A stretch of 64,000 nt of DNA from Amycolatopsis lexingtonensis (GTDB taxonomy: Bacteria; Actinomycetota; Actinomycetes; Mycobacteriales; Pseudonocardiaceae), in contig NZ_JADBEG010000001.1 in assembly GCF_014873755.1 (NCBI RefSeq), positions 3,846,501 to 3,910,500 of the forward strand, in the 5' to 3' direction. Both the position numbers and the translations under genes were made by a program. This document shows, piece by piece, positions 32,919-41,512 of the stretch (its first letter is position 1; every line of letters begins with the position of its first letter). The notes under the pieces are model-generated. The model was not told where the DNA came from, ran no database searches, and worked only from the letters and a program-made list of their open reading frames with translations.

Positions 32919-34300
32919 CCGGCCGCGACACGCTCCAGCGCGGCGAAGACCAGCTCGACGTCGGCCGGCGTGGTACGCCAGTTGCTGAACGCCGCGCGCA
33001 GTGCCGGGCGGCCGTCGAACACGGTCGGGGTGAGGAACGTGGTCCCCTCCTCGGCGATGGCGCGGACGAGGCTGTCGACGCGGGCCTGGGTGACGTCACC
33101 GGCCGGGGCGAAGCAGACGACGTTGAGCCGCACCGGCGCGAGCAGTTCCCAGTGCGGCGAGCCGTCGATCCGCGCGCCGAGGTCGCGCGCCAGCGAGACG
33201 CAGCGCTCGACGATCTCGCGGTGCCCGTCGCGGCCGTAGGCCGTGAGCGAGAACCAGGCCGGGAGCGCGCGCAGCCGCCGCGAGTTCTCGGGCGTCAGAT
33301 GCAGGAAGTCCGGCGTCTCGCCGATTTCGCCGAGGTAGGCGGCGTTGTTGCTGAACACCCGCAGCTGCAGGTCTCGGCGCCGGGTGAACTGGACGGCCGA
33401 GTCATAGGGCACGTTGAGCCACTTGTGCAGGTCGACGACGACCGAGTCGGCCTGGTCGAGGCCCGCGGTCAGCGCGGCATGATCCGGCGCGAGCGCGGCG
33501 AACCCGCCGAACGCGGCGTCGACGTGCAGCCAGAAGCCGTGCCGCCGCTTGAGTTCGGCGATCGCGCGCAGGTCGTCGAAGTCGACGGTGTTGACGGTCC
33601 CGGCGTTGGCGACGACGACGGCCGGCCCGTCGAGACTCTCGAGCACTTCGGCGAGCTTCCCGACGTCGACGGCTTCGCGCCCCGGCAGCACGGGCACCTT
33701 CCGCAGTGCGGAGCGGCCCATCCCGAGGAACGACAACGCCTTCAGCACACTCGAATGCGGCGCCCCGGACAGCACGGTCACCGGCCCGAGCGCGGCGGCG
33801 CCGTCCTCGGAAACCGTCACCCCAGCCTGTTCGCCGAGCCACTCGCGGGCGATGGCCAGCCCGGTCACCGTCGACATGGTGGCCCCGGTGACGAACGCCC
33901 CGGAGAACTCCGCCCCCAGCCCGAACAGCTCGGCCAGCCAGCCGACGGTCTCGCGTTCGAGGTCCTGCGCCGACGAGTCCATCCCGCTGGCGGGATTCTG
34001 ATCGTGCGCCGAGGTCAGCCAGTCCCCAGCGAGCGCCGCCGGCGTCGCACCGCCGGTGACGAAGCCGAGGTACCGAGGCCCCGCACTGGCCGCGAACCCG
34101 GGTTCCCACCGCCGCGAAAACTCGTGCAGCGCCCCGCGAGCCCCCACCCCACCGACTGGCAGCGGCGCGGGCCTCACGCCGACCGGCGGCACGGCGGCCG
34201 CCCGCTCCCCCACCCCGCCCAGCGCCTCGGCGGCGAGCTTGCTCGCGGCATCGAGCAGATCGGGCAGCGAGTCCAGGTCTTCGGCAAGCCTCGGGTGCAT
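32915..34300 (-). CDS. PLP-dependent decarboxylase (group II, aromatic-L-amino-acid type)
   Basis: The 461-aa enzyme belongs to the pyridoxal-dependent group II decarboxylases. Visible are SGAFVTGATMSTVTGLAIAREW, GAPHSSVLKALSFLGMG, WLHVDAAFGGFAAL and the Schiff-base lysine in VVDLHKWLNVPYDSA. It would decarboxylate an amino acid such as an aromatic one or glutamate. On the minus strand TAGCGT ends exactly 7 nt before the ATG at 34300, giving a clear leaderless start. A longer start at 34417 is rejected. Confidence 0.88.
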   Translation of the reverse strand: MHPRLAEDLDSLPDLLDAASKLAAEALGGVGERAAAVPPVGVRPAPLPVGGVGARGALHEFSRRWEPGFAASAGPRYLGFVTGGATPAALAGDWLTSAHDQNPASGMDSSAQDLERETVGWLAELFGLGAEFSGAFVTGATMSTVTGLAIAREWLGEQAGVTVSEDGAAALGPVTVLSGAPHSSVLKALSFLGMGRSALRKVPVLPGREAVDVGKLAEVLESLDGPAVVVANAGTVNTVDFDDLRAIAELKRRHGFWLHVDAAFGGFAALAPDHAALTAGLDQADSVVVDLHKWLNVPYDSAVQFTRRRDLQLRVFSNNAAYLGEIGETPDFLHLTPENSRRLRALPAWFSLTAYGRDGHREIVERCVSLARDLGARIDGSPHWELLAPVRLNVVCFAPAGDVTQARVDSLVRAIAEEGTTFLTPTVFDGRPALRAAFSNWRTTPADVELVFAALERVAAG

Positions 34301-34433
34301 TCCCCGAACGCTAGGCCGCACCCCTGCGGCTGTCGCGGGCCAATCCCCCGAAACTGGCCCGCTCGAAACCCGGCGACACGCCGCGCGTCCCGGCGTCGGA
34401 CGATCCTTCCGCGACATAGGTCAAACTTGCCCC

Positions 34434-34739
34434 ATGCGGACCACCCACGCCTTGGTGCAGCTCGCCGCTGCGCTGATGGTGGCACCTGACGACCGGCATT
34501 GGGGCTACCAGTTGTCGAAGGCTTCCGGCGTCCAGTCCGGCGCCATGTACCCCCGGCTCAGTGCGATGCTGGCCGAAGGCTGGCTCGACGACGGCTGGGA
34601 GGACCAGCACGAGGCCGGCGGAAGGCCGCCTCGCCGCTACTACACCCTCACTGAAAAAGGGAAGGTCGAACTGGGCGCGCTGCTGAGCAGGGCCGAGCAG
34701 GACCAGCGGTTCCGCGGAATGAACCTGGGGTACGCGTGA
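34434..34739 (+). CDS. PadR-family transcriptional regulator
   Basis: The 101-aa protein is a minimal PadR winged helix: DRHWGYQLSKASGVQSGAMYPRLSAMLAEGWLDDGWEDQ, then RPPRRYYTLTEKGKVEL. It overlaps the next gene by 4 nt (GTGA). PadR proteins with such a paired membrane protein are frequent in actinomycetes and usually repress their own operon. The ligand is unknown. It is divergent from the PLP decarboxylase with 133 nt between them. Confidence 0.9.
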   Translation: MRTTHALVQLAAALMVAPDDRHWGYQLSKASGVQSGAMYPRLSAMLAEGWLDDGWEDQHEAGGRPPRRYYTLTEKGKVELGALLSRAEQDQRFRGMNLGYA

Positions 34740-35326
34740 CCAAGGAACTACTCGCTCTCGTCACGCAGTGGGGCTTCGGCACGGTACTGACCGTCGCGGC
34801 GCTCTTCGGCTTCTTTCCCAAGTTCGTCGTGAACCTCATCGTGCTGGTCTACCCACCGGACCACCCTCGCCGCCGGGAACTCCCGGCCGAGCTGGAGGCC
34901 GTTCCCTTGCGGGAGCGGCTGACCTGGGTGTTCGGGCAGTGCGCCACCGTCTTGTTCGACGGGGTGCCGGCTCGCGTCCGCGACCTGCGTTCTCGAATCC
35001 GGCCCGCCGCCGGGCCCGACGCACCGGAGAGCCCCGAACCGGCCACGCCGCCGCTCTCCCCCGAAGAAGCACGCCGGGCGAGCTTCCTCGCCCGCGCCGC
35101 CGAAGTCACGATGGGAGGCGCCGTCTTCGGCCCGCCGATCGCACCGACCACTCCTCCGGACCGAAGGCTGCACACCACCCGGGTGTCCGGCGGCCGCTTC
35201 GCCGGCGCTTACGTTTTCGGGGCCGCAGACCCCATGCGTCCGCTTCTCGACGAAGCGGCTCGCAGGCGAAACAACCGTGACGCCGCCGACCTCGCAGAAC
35301 GGCTCAAGGCCTTCTACGAAGCCTGA
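34736..35326 (+). CDS. Membrane-anchored partner of the PadR regulator
   Basis: The 196-aa protein has one or two N-terminal hydrophobic helices (about 5-40), then a charged cytoplasmic region with a Pro-rich linker (about 88-110) and helical C terminus. No known family recognised. Co-translation with PadR suggests that it is the regulated target or a signal partner. Its last 13 nt overlap the convergent PAP2 gene. Confidence 0.65.
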   Translation: MTKELLALVTQWGFGTVLTVAALFGFFPKFVVNLIVLVYPPDHPRRRELPAELEAVPLRERLTWVFGQCATVLFDGVPARVRDLRSRIRPAAGPDAPESPEPATPPLSPEEARRASFLARAAEVTMGGAVFGPPIAPTTPPDRRLHTTRVSGGRFAGAYVFGAADPMRPLLDEAARRRNNRDAADLAERLKAFYEA

Positions 35327-36228
35327 CGACCCCGGACCCGGCGCACGCGCCCCTCCGCCGGGTCGAACGTCACCCGGCGCAGCGGGCCCGTCAGCAGCAG
35401 CACCACCGCCATCGCCGACAGCGCGGCCAGCACCATCGCGGCGACGAACTGCGCCGCGCCGGACGTCGCCGTCCCGAGCACCGCGTAGCCGGCCAGCACC
35501 AGAACCAGCGGCGCGAACAGGCCCGACAGCACCGGCAGCAGCGGGACCCGGTCACCGTCGGGGCGGCGGGCGGACACCACCGCCGCCCCGGCGCAGGTGA
35601 CCGCGGCGACCAGGAGACAGCCGCCGACGGTGTCGCTCAGCCGGTGCCAGCCCAGTGCCACCGCCGCGGCCGAGACCCAGGCGACGACGATGCCGCCGGT
35701 CACCAGGGCCGGCAGGCGGAAGCGGCGGGGCAGGACGATCGCGAGGGCCACGAGCATGGCCATCGCCGCGCTGACGTGTCCGCTCGGGAAGCTGTTGTGG
35801 CTCGCGACGCCGAACCGGTCACCGGTGCTCGGCCGGTCCAGGACGTAGAGCTTGAGCAGCTGCGCCACCATCAGCGGCGCCGCGAGCAGCGCGAGGGCCG
35901 TGACACCCAGCGCGAGCCGCCGCCGGAACAAGGCGATCACGACGACCAGCAGCGCGACGCCGCCGAGCACCACCACCTGGTCCGACTGCCGGAGCGGGTC
36001 GGCCCACTCCACCACGTGCCCCGCGGACTGGGCGCTGCGGACGACGCCGTTCTCGACGCCGCGGCCGGCCTCGGTGCGGACGAACAGGAGGTAGGCCGCG
36101 ACGAAGGCGAGGGCGAACCCGGCCGCGCTCGCGGCGAGCACGGTCGTGCGGGACGCGGCCCGCGTCACGAGTGCGTGGCGTCCGGCCGGCGGGGTCACAG
36201 GGCGTACCTCGGAACTGATCACTGCCAT
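35314..36228 (-). CDS. PAP2-family membrane phosphatase
   Basis: The 304-aa protein has about six to eight membrane helices and the three PAP2 motifs: KLYVLDRPS, HNSFPSGHVSAAM and GWHRLSDTVGG. It would dephosphorylate a lipid phosphate such as phosphatidate or undecaprenyl pyrophosphate outside the membrane. The CAGACT sequence 7 nt before the ATG may be the -10. The next gene upstream on the other strand is a response regulator, and the two share a 110-nt promoter region. Confidence 0.9.
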   Translation of the reverse strand: MAVISSEVRPVTPPAGRHALVTRAASRTTVLAASAAGFALAFVAAYLLFVRTEAGRGVENGVVRSAQSAGHVVEWADPLRQSDQVVVLGGVALLVVVIALFRRRLALGVTALALLAAPLMVAQLLKLYVLDRPSTGDRFGVASHNSFPSGHVSAAMAMLVALAIVLPRRFRLPALVTGGIVVAWVSAAAVALGWHRLSDTVGGCLLVAAVTCAGAAVVSARRPDGDRVPLLPVLSGLFAPLVLVLAGYAVLGTATSGAAQFVAAMVLAALSAMAVVLLLTGPLRRVTFDPAEGRVRRVRGRQAS

Positions 36229-36338
36229 GTCCCCGAGTCTGGATCCGGCGTTTCGAGATCCCGTCAGCGTGATGTCATGGTTTTGCTACAAGATCGGCCC
36301 GGGTCGCCACGACGTGCGGTTTTCCGAATAATGGCGCC

Positions 36339-37028
36339 GTGGCCGAGGTACTGGTGGTGGAAGACGACGCGGCGGTGCGGGAAGGACTGCAATTGGCCCT
36401 GCGCCGGCAGGGACACGTGGTGCGCACCGCGGAAACGGGCGAGCTCGGGATCGAGGTGCTCGTGCACCACCGGCCGGACATCGTCGTGCTCGATCTGATG
36501 CTGCCGGGCATGGACGGTTTCGAGACGTGCCGGCGGATGCGGGCGTCCGGCCCGGTCCCGATCATCATGCTCACCGCCCGCACCGACGACTTCGACATCG
36601 TGGCCGGGCTCGAAGCGGGCGCGGACGACTACGTCGCCAAGCCGGTCGAGCCGCGGGTCCTGGACGCGCGGATCCGGGCGGTGCTGCGGCGGGCCGTCGC
36701 CGAGCGGCCGGGTGAGCCGCCGCAGCCAGACGAGCGCCACGGTGACCTCGTGATCGACCGGGCGTCGCTCGAGGTGACCAAGCGCGGCGCGGCGGTTTCG
36801 CTGACCCCGACCGAGCTGAAGCTGCTGCTGGAGCTTTCGCGCACGCCCGGGCAGGTGTACAGCCGGCAGCAGATCCTCTCCGCGGTGTGGGACCACGACT
36901 ACCTCGGGGATTCGCGGCTCGTCGACGCGTGCGTGCAGCGGCTGCGCGCCAAGATCGAGGACGTGCCGGCGAAGCCGGAGTACGTGCAGACCGTCCGCGG
37001 GTTCGGCTACCGGTTCGGCCGGTCGTGA
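36339..37028 (+). CDS. OmpR-family response regulator
   Basis: The 229-aa regulator has a receiver domain (VVEDDAAV, phosphoacceptor VLDLMLPGMDG with Asp near 52, LTARTDD, YVAKPVEP with Lys near 102) and a C-terminal OmpR winged helix (LTPTELKLLLELSRTPGQVYSRQQIL, VQTVRGFGYRF). The GTG is 6 nt after AATAAT, so it may be leaderless. It overlaps the kinase gene by 4 nt. Its targets probably include its own operon and the divergent PAP2 gene. Confidence 0.93.
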   Translation: MAEVLVVEDDAAVREGLQLALRRQGHVVRTAETGELGIEVLVHHRPDIVVLDLMLPGMDGFETCRRMRASGPVPIIMLTARTDDFDIVAGLEAGADDYVAKPVEPRVLDARIRAVLRRAVAERPGEPPQPDERHGDLVIDRASLEVTKRGAAVSLTPTELKLLLELSRTPGQVYSRQQILSAVWDHDYLGDSRLVDACVQRLRAKIEDVPAKPEYVQTVRGFGYRFGRS

Positions 37029-38434
37029 GCCGGCTCCGCTCGTGGCTCACCGGGCTGCGGTTCCGGCTGGTCGCCGCCTTCGCGGTGATCATGATCCTCG
37101 GCGCCACCGCCGCGGCCGGCGCGAGCTACGTTTCCGCGCGCACCGCCATCCTCAGCGGCATCCAGGACCAGACGATGCTGAAGCTGCGCGACCAGATCAC
37201 CGCGTACCTGCCGACCGTCTCGCTGCCGCCGACGCAGGGCACGCTCGACGCCTTCGCCACGGCGCTGAAGTCCAGCGGCGCGCTCGTCGTCTACCACGAC
37301 ATGCGCGCGACGTCGGGCATCGGCTACGACGACGTGCCCGCCGAGCTGCGAAACGCCGTGGCGCACAGCACGAACATCCAGTTCCAGCGGGTCGACATGC
37401 AGGGTTTCCCGATGTTCTTCGTCGGGATCCCGGTGCAGAGCGGCCGCAACGGCGGCGAACCCAGCGGGCTGGAGGTGTACGCGACGGTCTCGCTCAGCCA
37501 GCAGCAGGAGGCGATCGACGACCTGGCGCGCAATGCCTGGCTCTATTCGGCGCTCGCGCTGCCGTTCGCGGTCGCGGTGGCCCTGCTCGCGGCGCGCCAG
37601 GTGCTGCGGCCGGTGCGCGCGCTGAACACCGCGGCCAGCCAGCTCGGCCGGGGACGGCTGGACGTGCGGCTGCGCGCCACGGGTTCCGACGAGCTGGCCC
37701 AGCTGGTCGCGACGTTCAACAACACCGCGGCGGAGCTCCAGCGCACGGTCGGCACGCTGCAGGCGATGGAAGCGGACGCACGCCGGTTCGTCGCCGACGT
37801 CTCGCACGAGCTGCGCACGCCGCTGGCCGCGATGAACGCGGTCACCGACGTCCTCGACGAAGACGCCGGCCAGCTGCCCGCGGACACCGCGGTCGCGGCG
37901 CGGCTGGTGTCGGCGGAGACCAAGCGGCTGACGCGGCTGGTGCAGGACCTGATCGAGATCTCGCGGTTCGACGCCGGGCGCGCGGAGCTGCGGCGCGAAC
38001 AGCTGGACGTCGCCTCGGCGGTCGCCGACAGCCTCGCCGCGCGCGGCTGGGAAGCCGGCGACGAGCTGGTCGCCGAACTCCCGGTCGGCATCGTCGCCTC
38101 GCTCGACCGGCGGCGGCTCGACATCGTCGTGGCGAACCTGGTCGGCAACGCGATGCGGCACGGCGCCCCGCCGGTGGAGGTGGTCCTGCGGGCCGAGGGC
38201 GGCGATGTCGTGCTGACCGTCACCGACCACGGCCCGGGCATCCCGGAGGAGGTCCTGCCCGCCGTGTTCGACCGGTTCACCAAGGCCGACACGGCCCGCG
38301 CGCGCTCCGAGGGCAGCGGACTCGGGCTGTCCATCGCCCGCGAGAACGCGCGGCTGCACGGCGGCGACATCACCGCGGCCAACACCGGTTCCGGTGCCCG
38401 GTTCGAGCTGCGGCTGCCCCGGGAGGCGTGGTGA
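37025..38434 (+). CDS. Sensor histidine kinase (HAMP, HisKA, HATPase)
   Basis: The 469-aa kinase has helix 1 (about 10-35), an extracytoplasmic sensor domain (about 36-180), helix 2 (about 181-202), HAMP (VLRPVRALNTAASQLGRGRLDVRL), HisKA with VADVSHELRTPLAAMNAV (His near 262) and HATPase with NLVGNAMRHG, DHGPGIPEE and GSGLGLSIARE. It phosphorylates the adjacent response regulator. Both gene joints overlap by 4 nt (GTGA). The order regulator-kinase-lipoprotein resembles MtrAB-LpqB and Cse systems. Confidence 0.93.
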   Translation: MSRLRSWLTGLRFRLVAAFAVIMILGATAAAGASYVSARTAILSGIQDQTMLKLRDQITAYLPTVSLPPTQGTLDAFATALKSSGALVVYHDMRATSGIGYDDVPAELRNAVAHSTNIQFQRVDMQGFPMFFVGIPVQSGRNGGEPSGLEVYATVSLSQQQEAIDDLARNAWLYSALALPFAVAVALLAARQVLRPVRALNTAASQLGRGRLDVRLRATGSDELAQLVATFNNTAAELQRTVGTLQAMEADARRFVADVSHELRTPLAAMNAVTDVLDEDAGQLPADTAVAARLVSAETKRLTRLVQDLIEISRFDAGRAELRREQLDVASAVADSLAARGWEAGDELVAELPVGIVASLDRRRLDIVVANLVGNAMRHGAPPVEVVLRAEGGDVVLTVTDHGPGIPEEVLPAVFDRFTKADTARARSEGSGLGLSIARENARLHGGDITAANTGSGARFELRLPREAW

Positions 38435-38919
38435 AGAAGCTCCTCGTCCTGGCGGTCCTGCTGCTGGTGAGCGCCTGCGGGGTCAAGCCGACGCCGGTCG
38501 TCGGCGCCGGGCCGGCCCCGACCCTGCGCAACCCGGAGGGCGGCGCGCGCGGCGCCGAAGTGATCCTCTACTTCGTCCTCGACGGACGGCTCACCCCGGT
38601 GACGCGCCCGATCGCGAGCTCGGTGGGCGTCAACACGACGTTGTCGCTGCTGCTGGGCGGCCCGTCCTACGCCGAGACGGCCGACGGCTACACGACGATG
38701 CTGCCGCCGGCCGGCGGGGAGATCACGCTGTCCCCCGAACCGCCGCCGACCATCACGCTGCCGTTCCCGGTGCAGCAGCTCAACCCGACCGCGATCAACC
38801 AGCTGGTCTGCACGACGTTCGCGGCGCTGGCCGCCCAGAGCCGGTACGTCATCGACAACGCCATCGTGCTCGCCGGGACCGACGCGAAGCTGCCGCCGCA
38901 GACCTGTCAGGCGTTCTGA
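38431..38919 (+). CDS. Small lipoprotein with GerMN-like domain, accessory to the two-component system
   Basis: The 162-aa protein has an N-terminal lipobox signal (LLLVSACGVKPTP, lipidated Cys near residue 16). Its body, about 40-160, contains ILYFVLDGRLTPVTRPI and NTTLSLLLGGPSYAE, which fits a GerMN-type domain. GerMN occurs in LpqB, the lipoprotein of mtrAB-lpqB operons, which is far longer. This gene overlaps the kinase stop (GTGA) and follows GGGAGG. A role in modulating the kinase from outside is inference. Confidence 0.75.
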   Translation: MKKLLVLAVLLLVSACGVKPTPVVGAGPAPTLRNPEGGARGAEVILYFVLDGRLTPVTRPIASSVGVNTTLSLLLGGPSYAETADGYTTMLPPAGGEITLSPEPPPTITLPFPVQQLNPTAINQLVCTTFAALAAQSRYVIDNAIVLAGTDAKLPPQTCQAF

Positions 38920-39515
38920 CCGAACCCGCCCACGACCAGCCGGAGCGCCTCGGCGACCACTTCGGGTTCCGGGCGCCGGGCCCGGCCGTGCTCGTCGATG
39001 TTGGCCTGCAAGGCCGCTTGCAGGCCGCCGAGCACGGCGCCGGTGATGGTCGCGGCTTCGATTTCGCCGAGCTCGGGGCGCGCCTCGCGGAGCAGGCGGG
39101 CCCAGGAGTCCGCGACGAAAGCGTTGCGCAGCAGGAATCCCGCGCGCAGGGCGGGTACGGACGCGATGAGCCGGGTGCGCACCGCGGTGAGCGGGTGGTC
39201 GAGCGGGAAGCTCCAGGCGTCGGCGGTGGCGAGCGCGCCGAGCGTGCGGAAGACGAGGTCGGCGACCGGCTCGTCGGCGGGAGCCGCGGCGAAGGCCCCG
39301 GCGAGGATTTCGTCGTAGAGGTGCTGGTCGGCGAAGACGACGTCCTCTTTGCCCGCGAAGTAGTTGAAGAAGGTCGCGGGCGAAACCCCGGCCGCGGCGG
39401 CGATCGCGACGGTCGTGGTGGCCTCGTAGCCGTGTTCGTCGAACAGCAGCAGCGCGGCCTCGATCAGCGCCTTGCGCGTCCGCTGCTTCTTCGCTTCCCG
39501 CAGTCCTGGTGCCAC
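38907..39515 (-). CDS. TetR-family transcriptional regulator
   Basis: The 202-aa protein has the TetR helix-turn-helix (RKALIEAALLLFDEHGYEATTTVAIAAAAGVSPATFFNYFAGKEDVV) and a helical ligand domain. The GTG at 39515 has TAAGCT ending exactly 7 nt upstream on the minus strand. A perfect dyad at 39539-39561 lies just upstream and next to the divergent FAD monooxygenase promoter, so it probably represses that gene and itself. Confidence 0.92.
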   Translation of the reverse strand: MAPGLREAKKQRTRKALIEAALLLFDEHGYEATTTVAIAAAAGVSPATFFNYFAGKEDVVFADQHLYDEILAGAFAAAPADEPVADLVFRTLGALATADAWSFPLDHPLTAVRTRLIASVPALRAGFLLRNAFVADSWARLLREARPELGEIEAATITGAVLGGLQAALQANIDEHGRARRPEPEVVAEALRLVVGGFGQNA

Positions 39516-39538
39516 GGGACCGAGCTTAGCGTCACTCC

Positions 39539-39561
39539 AATTTTAGAGTGTCTCTAAAATT
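39539..39561. promoter_or_regulatory. TetR operator between divergent genes
   Basis: Perfect 10-bp arms AATTTTAGAG (39539-39548) and CTCTAAAATT (39552-39561) flank TGT. It is a strikingly AT-rich island in a GC-rich chromosome. It lies 7 bp before the monooxygenase -10 TACGGT (39568-39573), so it covers that promoter. Confidence 0.85.
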
Positions 39562-39580
39562 ATGTGCTACGGTCGGGCTC

Positions 39581-40816
39581 ATGGAACGGGTGCGGTGCTG
39601 CATCGCCGGGGGCGGACCGGCGGGGGTGATGCTCGGGCTGCTGCTGGTCCGGGCCGGGATCGAGGTCGTGGTGCTGGAAAAGCACCACGACTTCCTGCGC
39701 GACTTCCGGGGTGACACCGTGCACCCCTCGACGCTGCGGCTGCTGGACGAGCTGGGGCTCGGCGAGCGGTTCGCCGCCTTGCCGCGCGGCCTGCTGACGA
39801 AGGCGCGGCTGCGGGTCGAGGACGAAGCGGTCGTGGTCGCCGACTTCGGCGGGCTGCGCGGCCCGCACGCGCACATCGCGATGGTGCCGCAGGCGGACTT
39901 CCTCGAACTGCTCGCCGGCGCCGAGCCCGGGATGTCGCTGCGCATGGACTGCGAGGTGACCGGCCTGCTGCGGGAAGGCGGGCGCGTGACCGGCGTCCGC
40001 TACCGGGACGACCGCGGTGAGGTCCGCGAACTGGCCGCGGACCTCACCGTCGGCTGCGACGGCCGCTGGTCGGCGGTCCGGCGCGCGGCCGGGCTGCGGA
40101 TGCGGGAGTTCGCCGTGCCGATGGACGTCTGGCAGGTCCGCGTCCCGAAGGGTCCCGAACCGGGCCCGGACGGCGCGGTGTTCATCCGCATGGCGGGCGG
40201 CCAGGCCGCGGCCACGATGGACCGCGGCGACTACTACCAGACGGCGTACCTCATCCCGAAGGGCCGCGACGCCGAGCTCCGCCGCCGCGGCCTCGCGGAG
40301 TTCCGCACCCGCCTCGGCGCCCTGATGGGCTGGGACGCCGGCCGGCTCGCGGCGATCCGGTCCTGGGCCGACGTCCACCACCTGGACGTCCGGATGGGCC
40401 GCCTCCGCCGCTGGTACGGCGACGGCGTGCTGTGCATCGGCGACGCGGCCCACCCGATGTCCCCGACGGGCGGGGTCGGGGTGAACCTGGCGATCCAGGA
40501 CGCGGTGGCGACCGCGACGCTGCTGGCCGCCCCGCTGCGGCAGGGCCGCGTGCCGACGGCGAAGCTGGCGGCGATCCAGCGCCGCCGCGCCCTCCCGACC
40601 GCCGCGGTCCAGCAGTCCCAGCGCGGCGAGCAGGCGATGCTGCTGGCGCCCTGCCTGAACGGGACCCTCCGCCGGCTCCCGGCCCCGCTGCGCTTGATCG
40701 GCCGCACCCCGCTGCTGCAACGCTTCGCGGGCTTCCTCGGCGGCGTCGGCTTCCGCCCGGAGCACGCGCCGGCCTTCGCCCGCCGGCCGTCCACTGTGGA
40801 CGGCTCGAACCGCTGA
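39581..40816 (+). CDS. FAD-dependent aromatic-ring-type monooxygenase
   Basis: The 411-aa flavoprotein has the FAD Rossmann motif CCIAGGGPAGVMLGLLLVRAGIEVVVLEK, the second DG motif VGCDGRWSAVRRAAGL, and the third GD motif VLCIGDAAHPMSPTGGVGVNLAIQDA. It probably hydroxylates or epoxidises a small aromatic or polyketide-like compound, or deactivates one (as in rifampicin or tetracycline monooxygenases). ATG 39581 follows TACGGT by 7 nt. The longer reading from 39548 would start inside the operator. Confidence 0.88.
   Translation: MERVRCCIAGGGPAGVMLGLLLVRAGIEVVVLEKHHDFLRDFRGDTVHPSTLRLLDELGLGERFAALPRGLLTKARLRVEDEAVVVADFGGLRGPHAHIAMVPQADFLELLAGAEPGMSLRMDCEVTGLLREGGRVTGVRYRDDRGEVRELAADLTVGCDGRWSAVRRAAGLRMREFAVPMDVWQVRVPKGPEPGPDGAVFIRMAGGQAAATMDRGDYYQTAYLIPKGRDAELRRRGLAEFRTRLGALMGWDAGRLAAIRSWADVHHLDVRMGRLRRWYGDGVLCIGDAAHPMSPTGGVGVNLAIQDAVATATLLAAPLRQGRVPTAKLAAIQRRRALPTAAVQQSQRGEQAMLLAPCLNGTLRRLPAPLRLIGRTPLLQRFAGFLGGVGFRPEHAPAFARRPSTVDGSNR
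40789..40801. repeat. GTCCA-N3-TGGAC palindrome (coding copy)
   Basis: GTCCACTGTGGAC encodes S-T-V-D near the end of the FAD monooxygenase and uses the rare Thr codon ACT. Confidence 0.55.
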
Positions 40817-40822
40817 GCCGGC

Positions 40823-41413
40823 TCAGCCCGGGTAGGGGCGGGCCGCCCTGGCCTCCGTCAGGGAGCGGGCCCACCACGCCAGCTGGTCGAGCATCGCCTT
40901 CGCCGCGACCCCGGCCGCTTCGTCGGTCGGCGTCCCGTCCGGCCCGAAGCGCGTGTGGGCGCCGTGGAAACTGACCGTCTCGCGGATCGTCACCGAGTGG
41001 AGCTCGGCGAAGACCGCCCGCAGGTGCTCGACCGCGCGCAGCCCGCCCGAGATCCCGCCGTAGGACACGAACGCGACCGGCTTCGCCCGCCATTCGTCGC
41101 GGTGCCAGTCGATCGCGTTCTTGAGCGAGGCCGGGTAGCTGTGGTTGTACTCCGGGGTCACCACCACGAAGGCGTCCGCGGCCGCGAGCCGCGGGGTCAC
41201 CTTCCCGATCTCCGCGACCACCGCGGGCGCCGGCGCCGACCCGAAGGCGGGCATCGCCAGCGGGAGGTCGGGTTCGGCGAGGTCGACGACGTCGACGTCG
41301 AAGCCGCCGCTCTCCGCCGCCACACCGGCCAGCCAGTCGGCCACCACCGGGCCGAACCGTCCCTCTCGGACACTTCCCACGATCACCGCGACCCGCACGG
41401 GTGCTTCGGACAC
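40823..41413 (-). CDS. NADPH-dependent FMN reductase, SoxR target
   Basis: The 196-aa flavodoxin-like reductase has IVGSVREGRFGP (FMN phosphate loop) near the N terminus, VVVTPEYNHSYPASLKNAIDW and VAFVSYGGISGG. The GTG at 41413 follows AAGGAGG. Its promoter has a 19-bp spacer filled by a SoxR box, so it is induced by redox-active compounds. In Streptomyces coelicolor a similar flavin reductase is a SoxR target, and such proteins help detoxify redox-cycling agents or quinones. It ends 6 nt from the convergent monooxygenase. Confidence 0.9.
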   Translation of the reverse strand: MSEAPVRVAVIVGSVREGRFGPVVADWLAGVAAESGGFDVDVVDLAEPDLPLAMPAFGSAPAPAVVAEIGKVTPRLAAADAFVVVTPEYNHSYPASLKNAIDWHRDEWRAKPVAFVSYGGISGGLRAVEHLRAVFAELHSVTIRETVSFHGAHTRFGPDGTPTDEAAGVAAKAMLDQLAWWARSLTEARAARPYPG

Positions 41414-41454
41414 GCTTTCCTCCTTGCCACTGCGGCGTTGTCGCCGTCCGGGCC

Positions 41455-41505
41455 AGGATGGGACTTCAAGCTCGCTTGAAGTCAAGGGTGCGGCTGTGGT
41501 TGCAT
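41455..41505. promoter_or_regulatory. SoxR operator and divergent SoxR-controlled promoters
   Basis: The dyad arms are GACTTCAAGC (41462-41471) and GCTTGAAGTC (41474-41483), with TC between. On the minus strand -35 TTGACT (41480-41485) and -10 CATCCT (41455-41460) are exactly 19 bp apart, the long spacer that MerR-family activators require. On the plus strand -35 TTGAAG (41476-41481) and -10 TTGCAT (41500-41505), 18 bp apart, serve soxR. The operator lies in the centre of the first promoter and on the -35 of the second. Confidence 0.88.
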
Positions 41506-41512
41506 GACGGGC

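Noticed and set aside
36229..36338. Direct repeats for the OmpR-type regulator in the PAP2/response-regulator gap
   Set aside because: A loose GTCA pair is visible but no repeat with consistent spacing.
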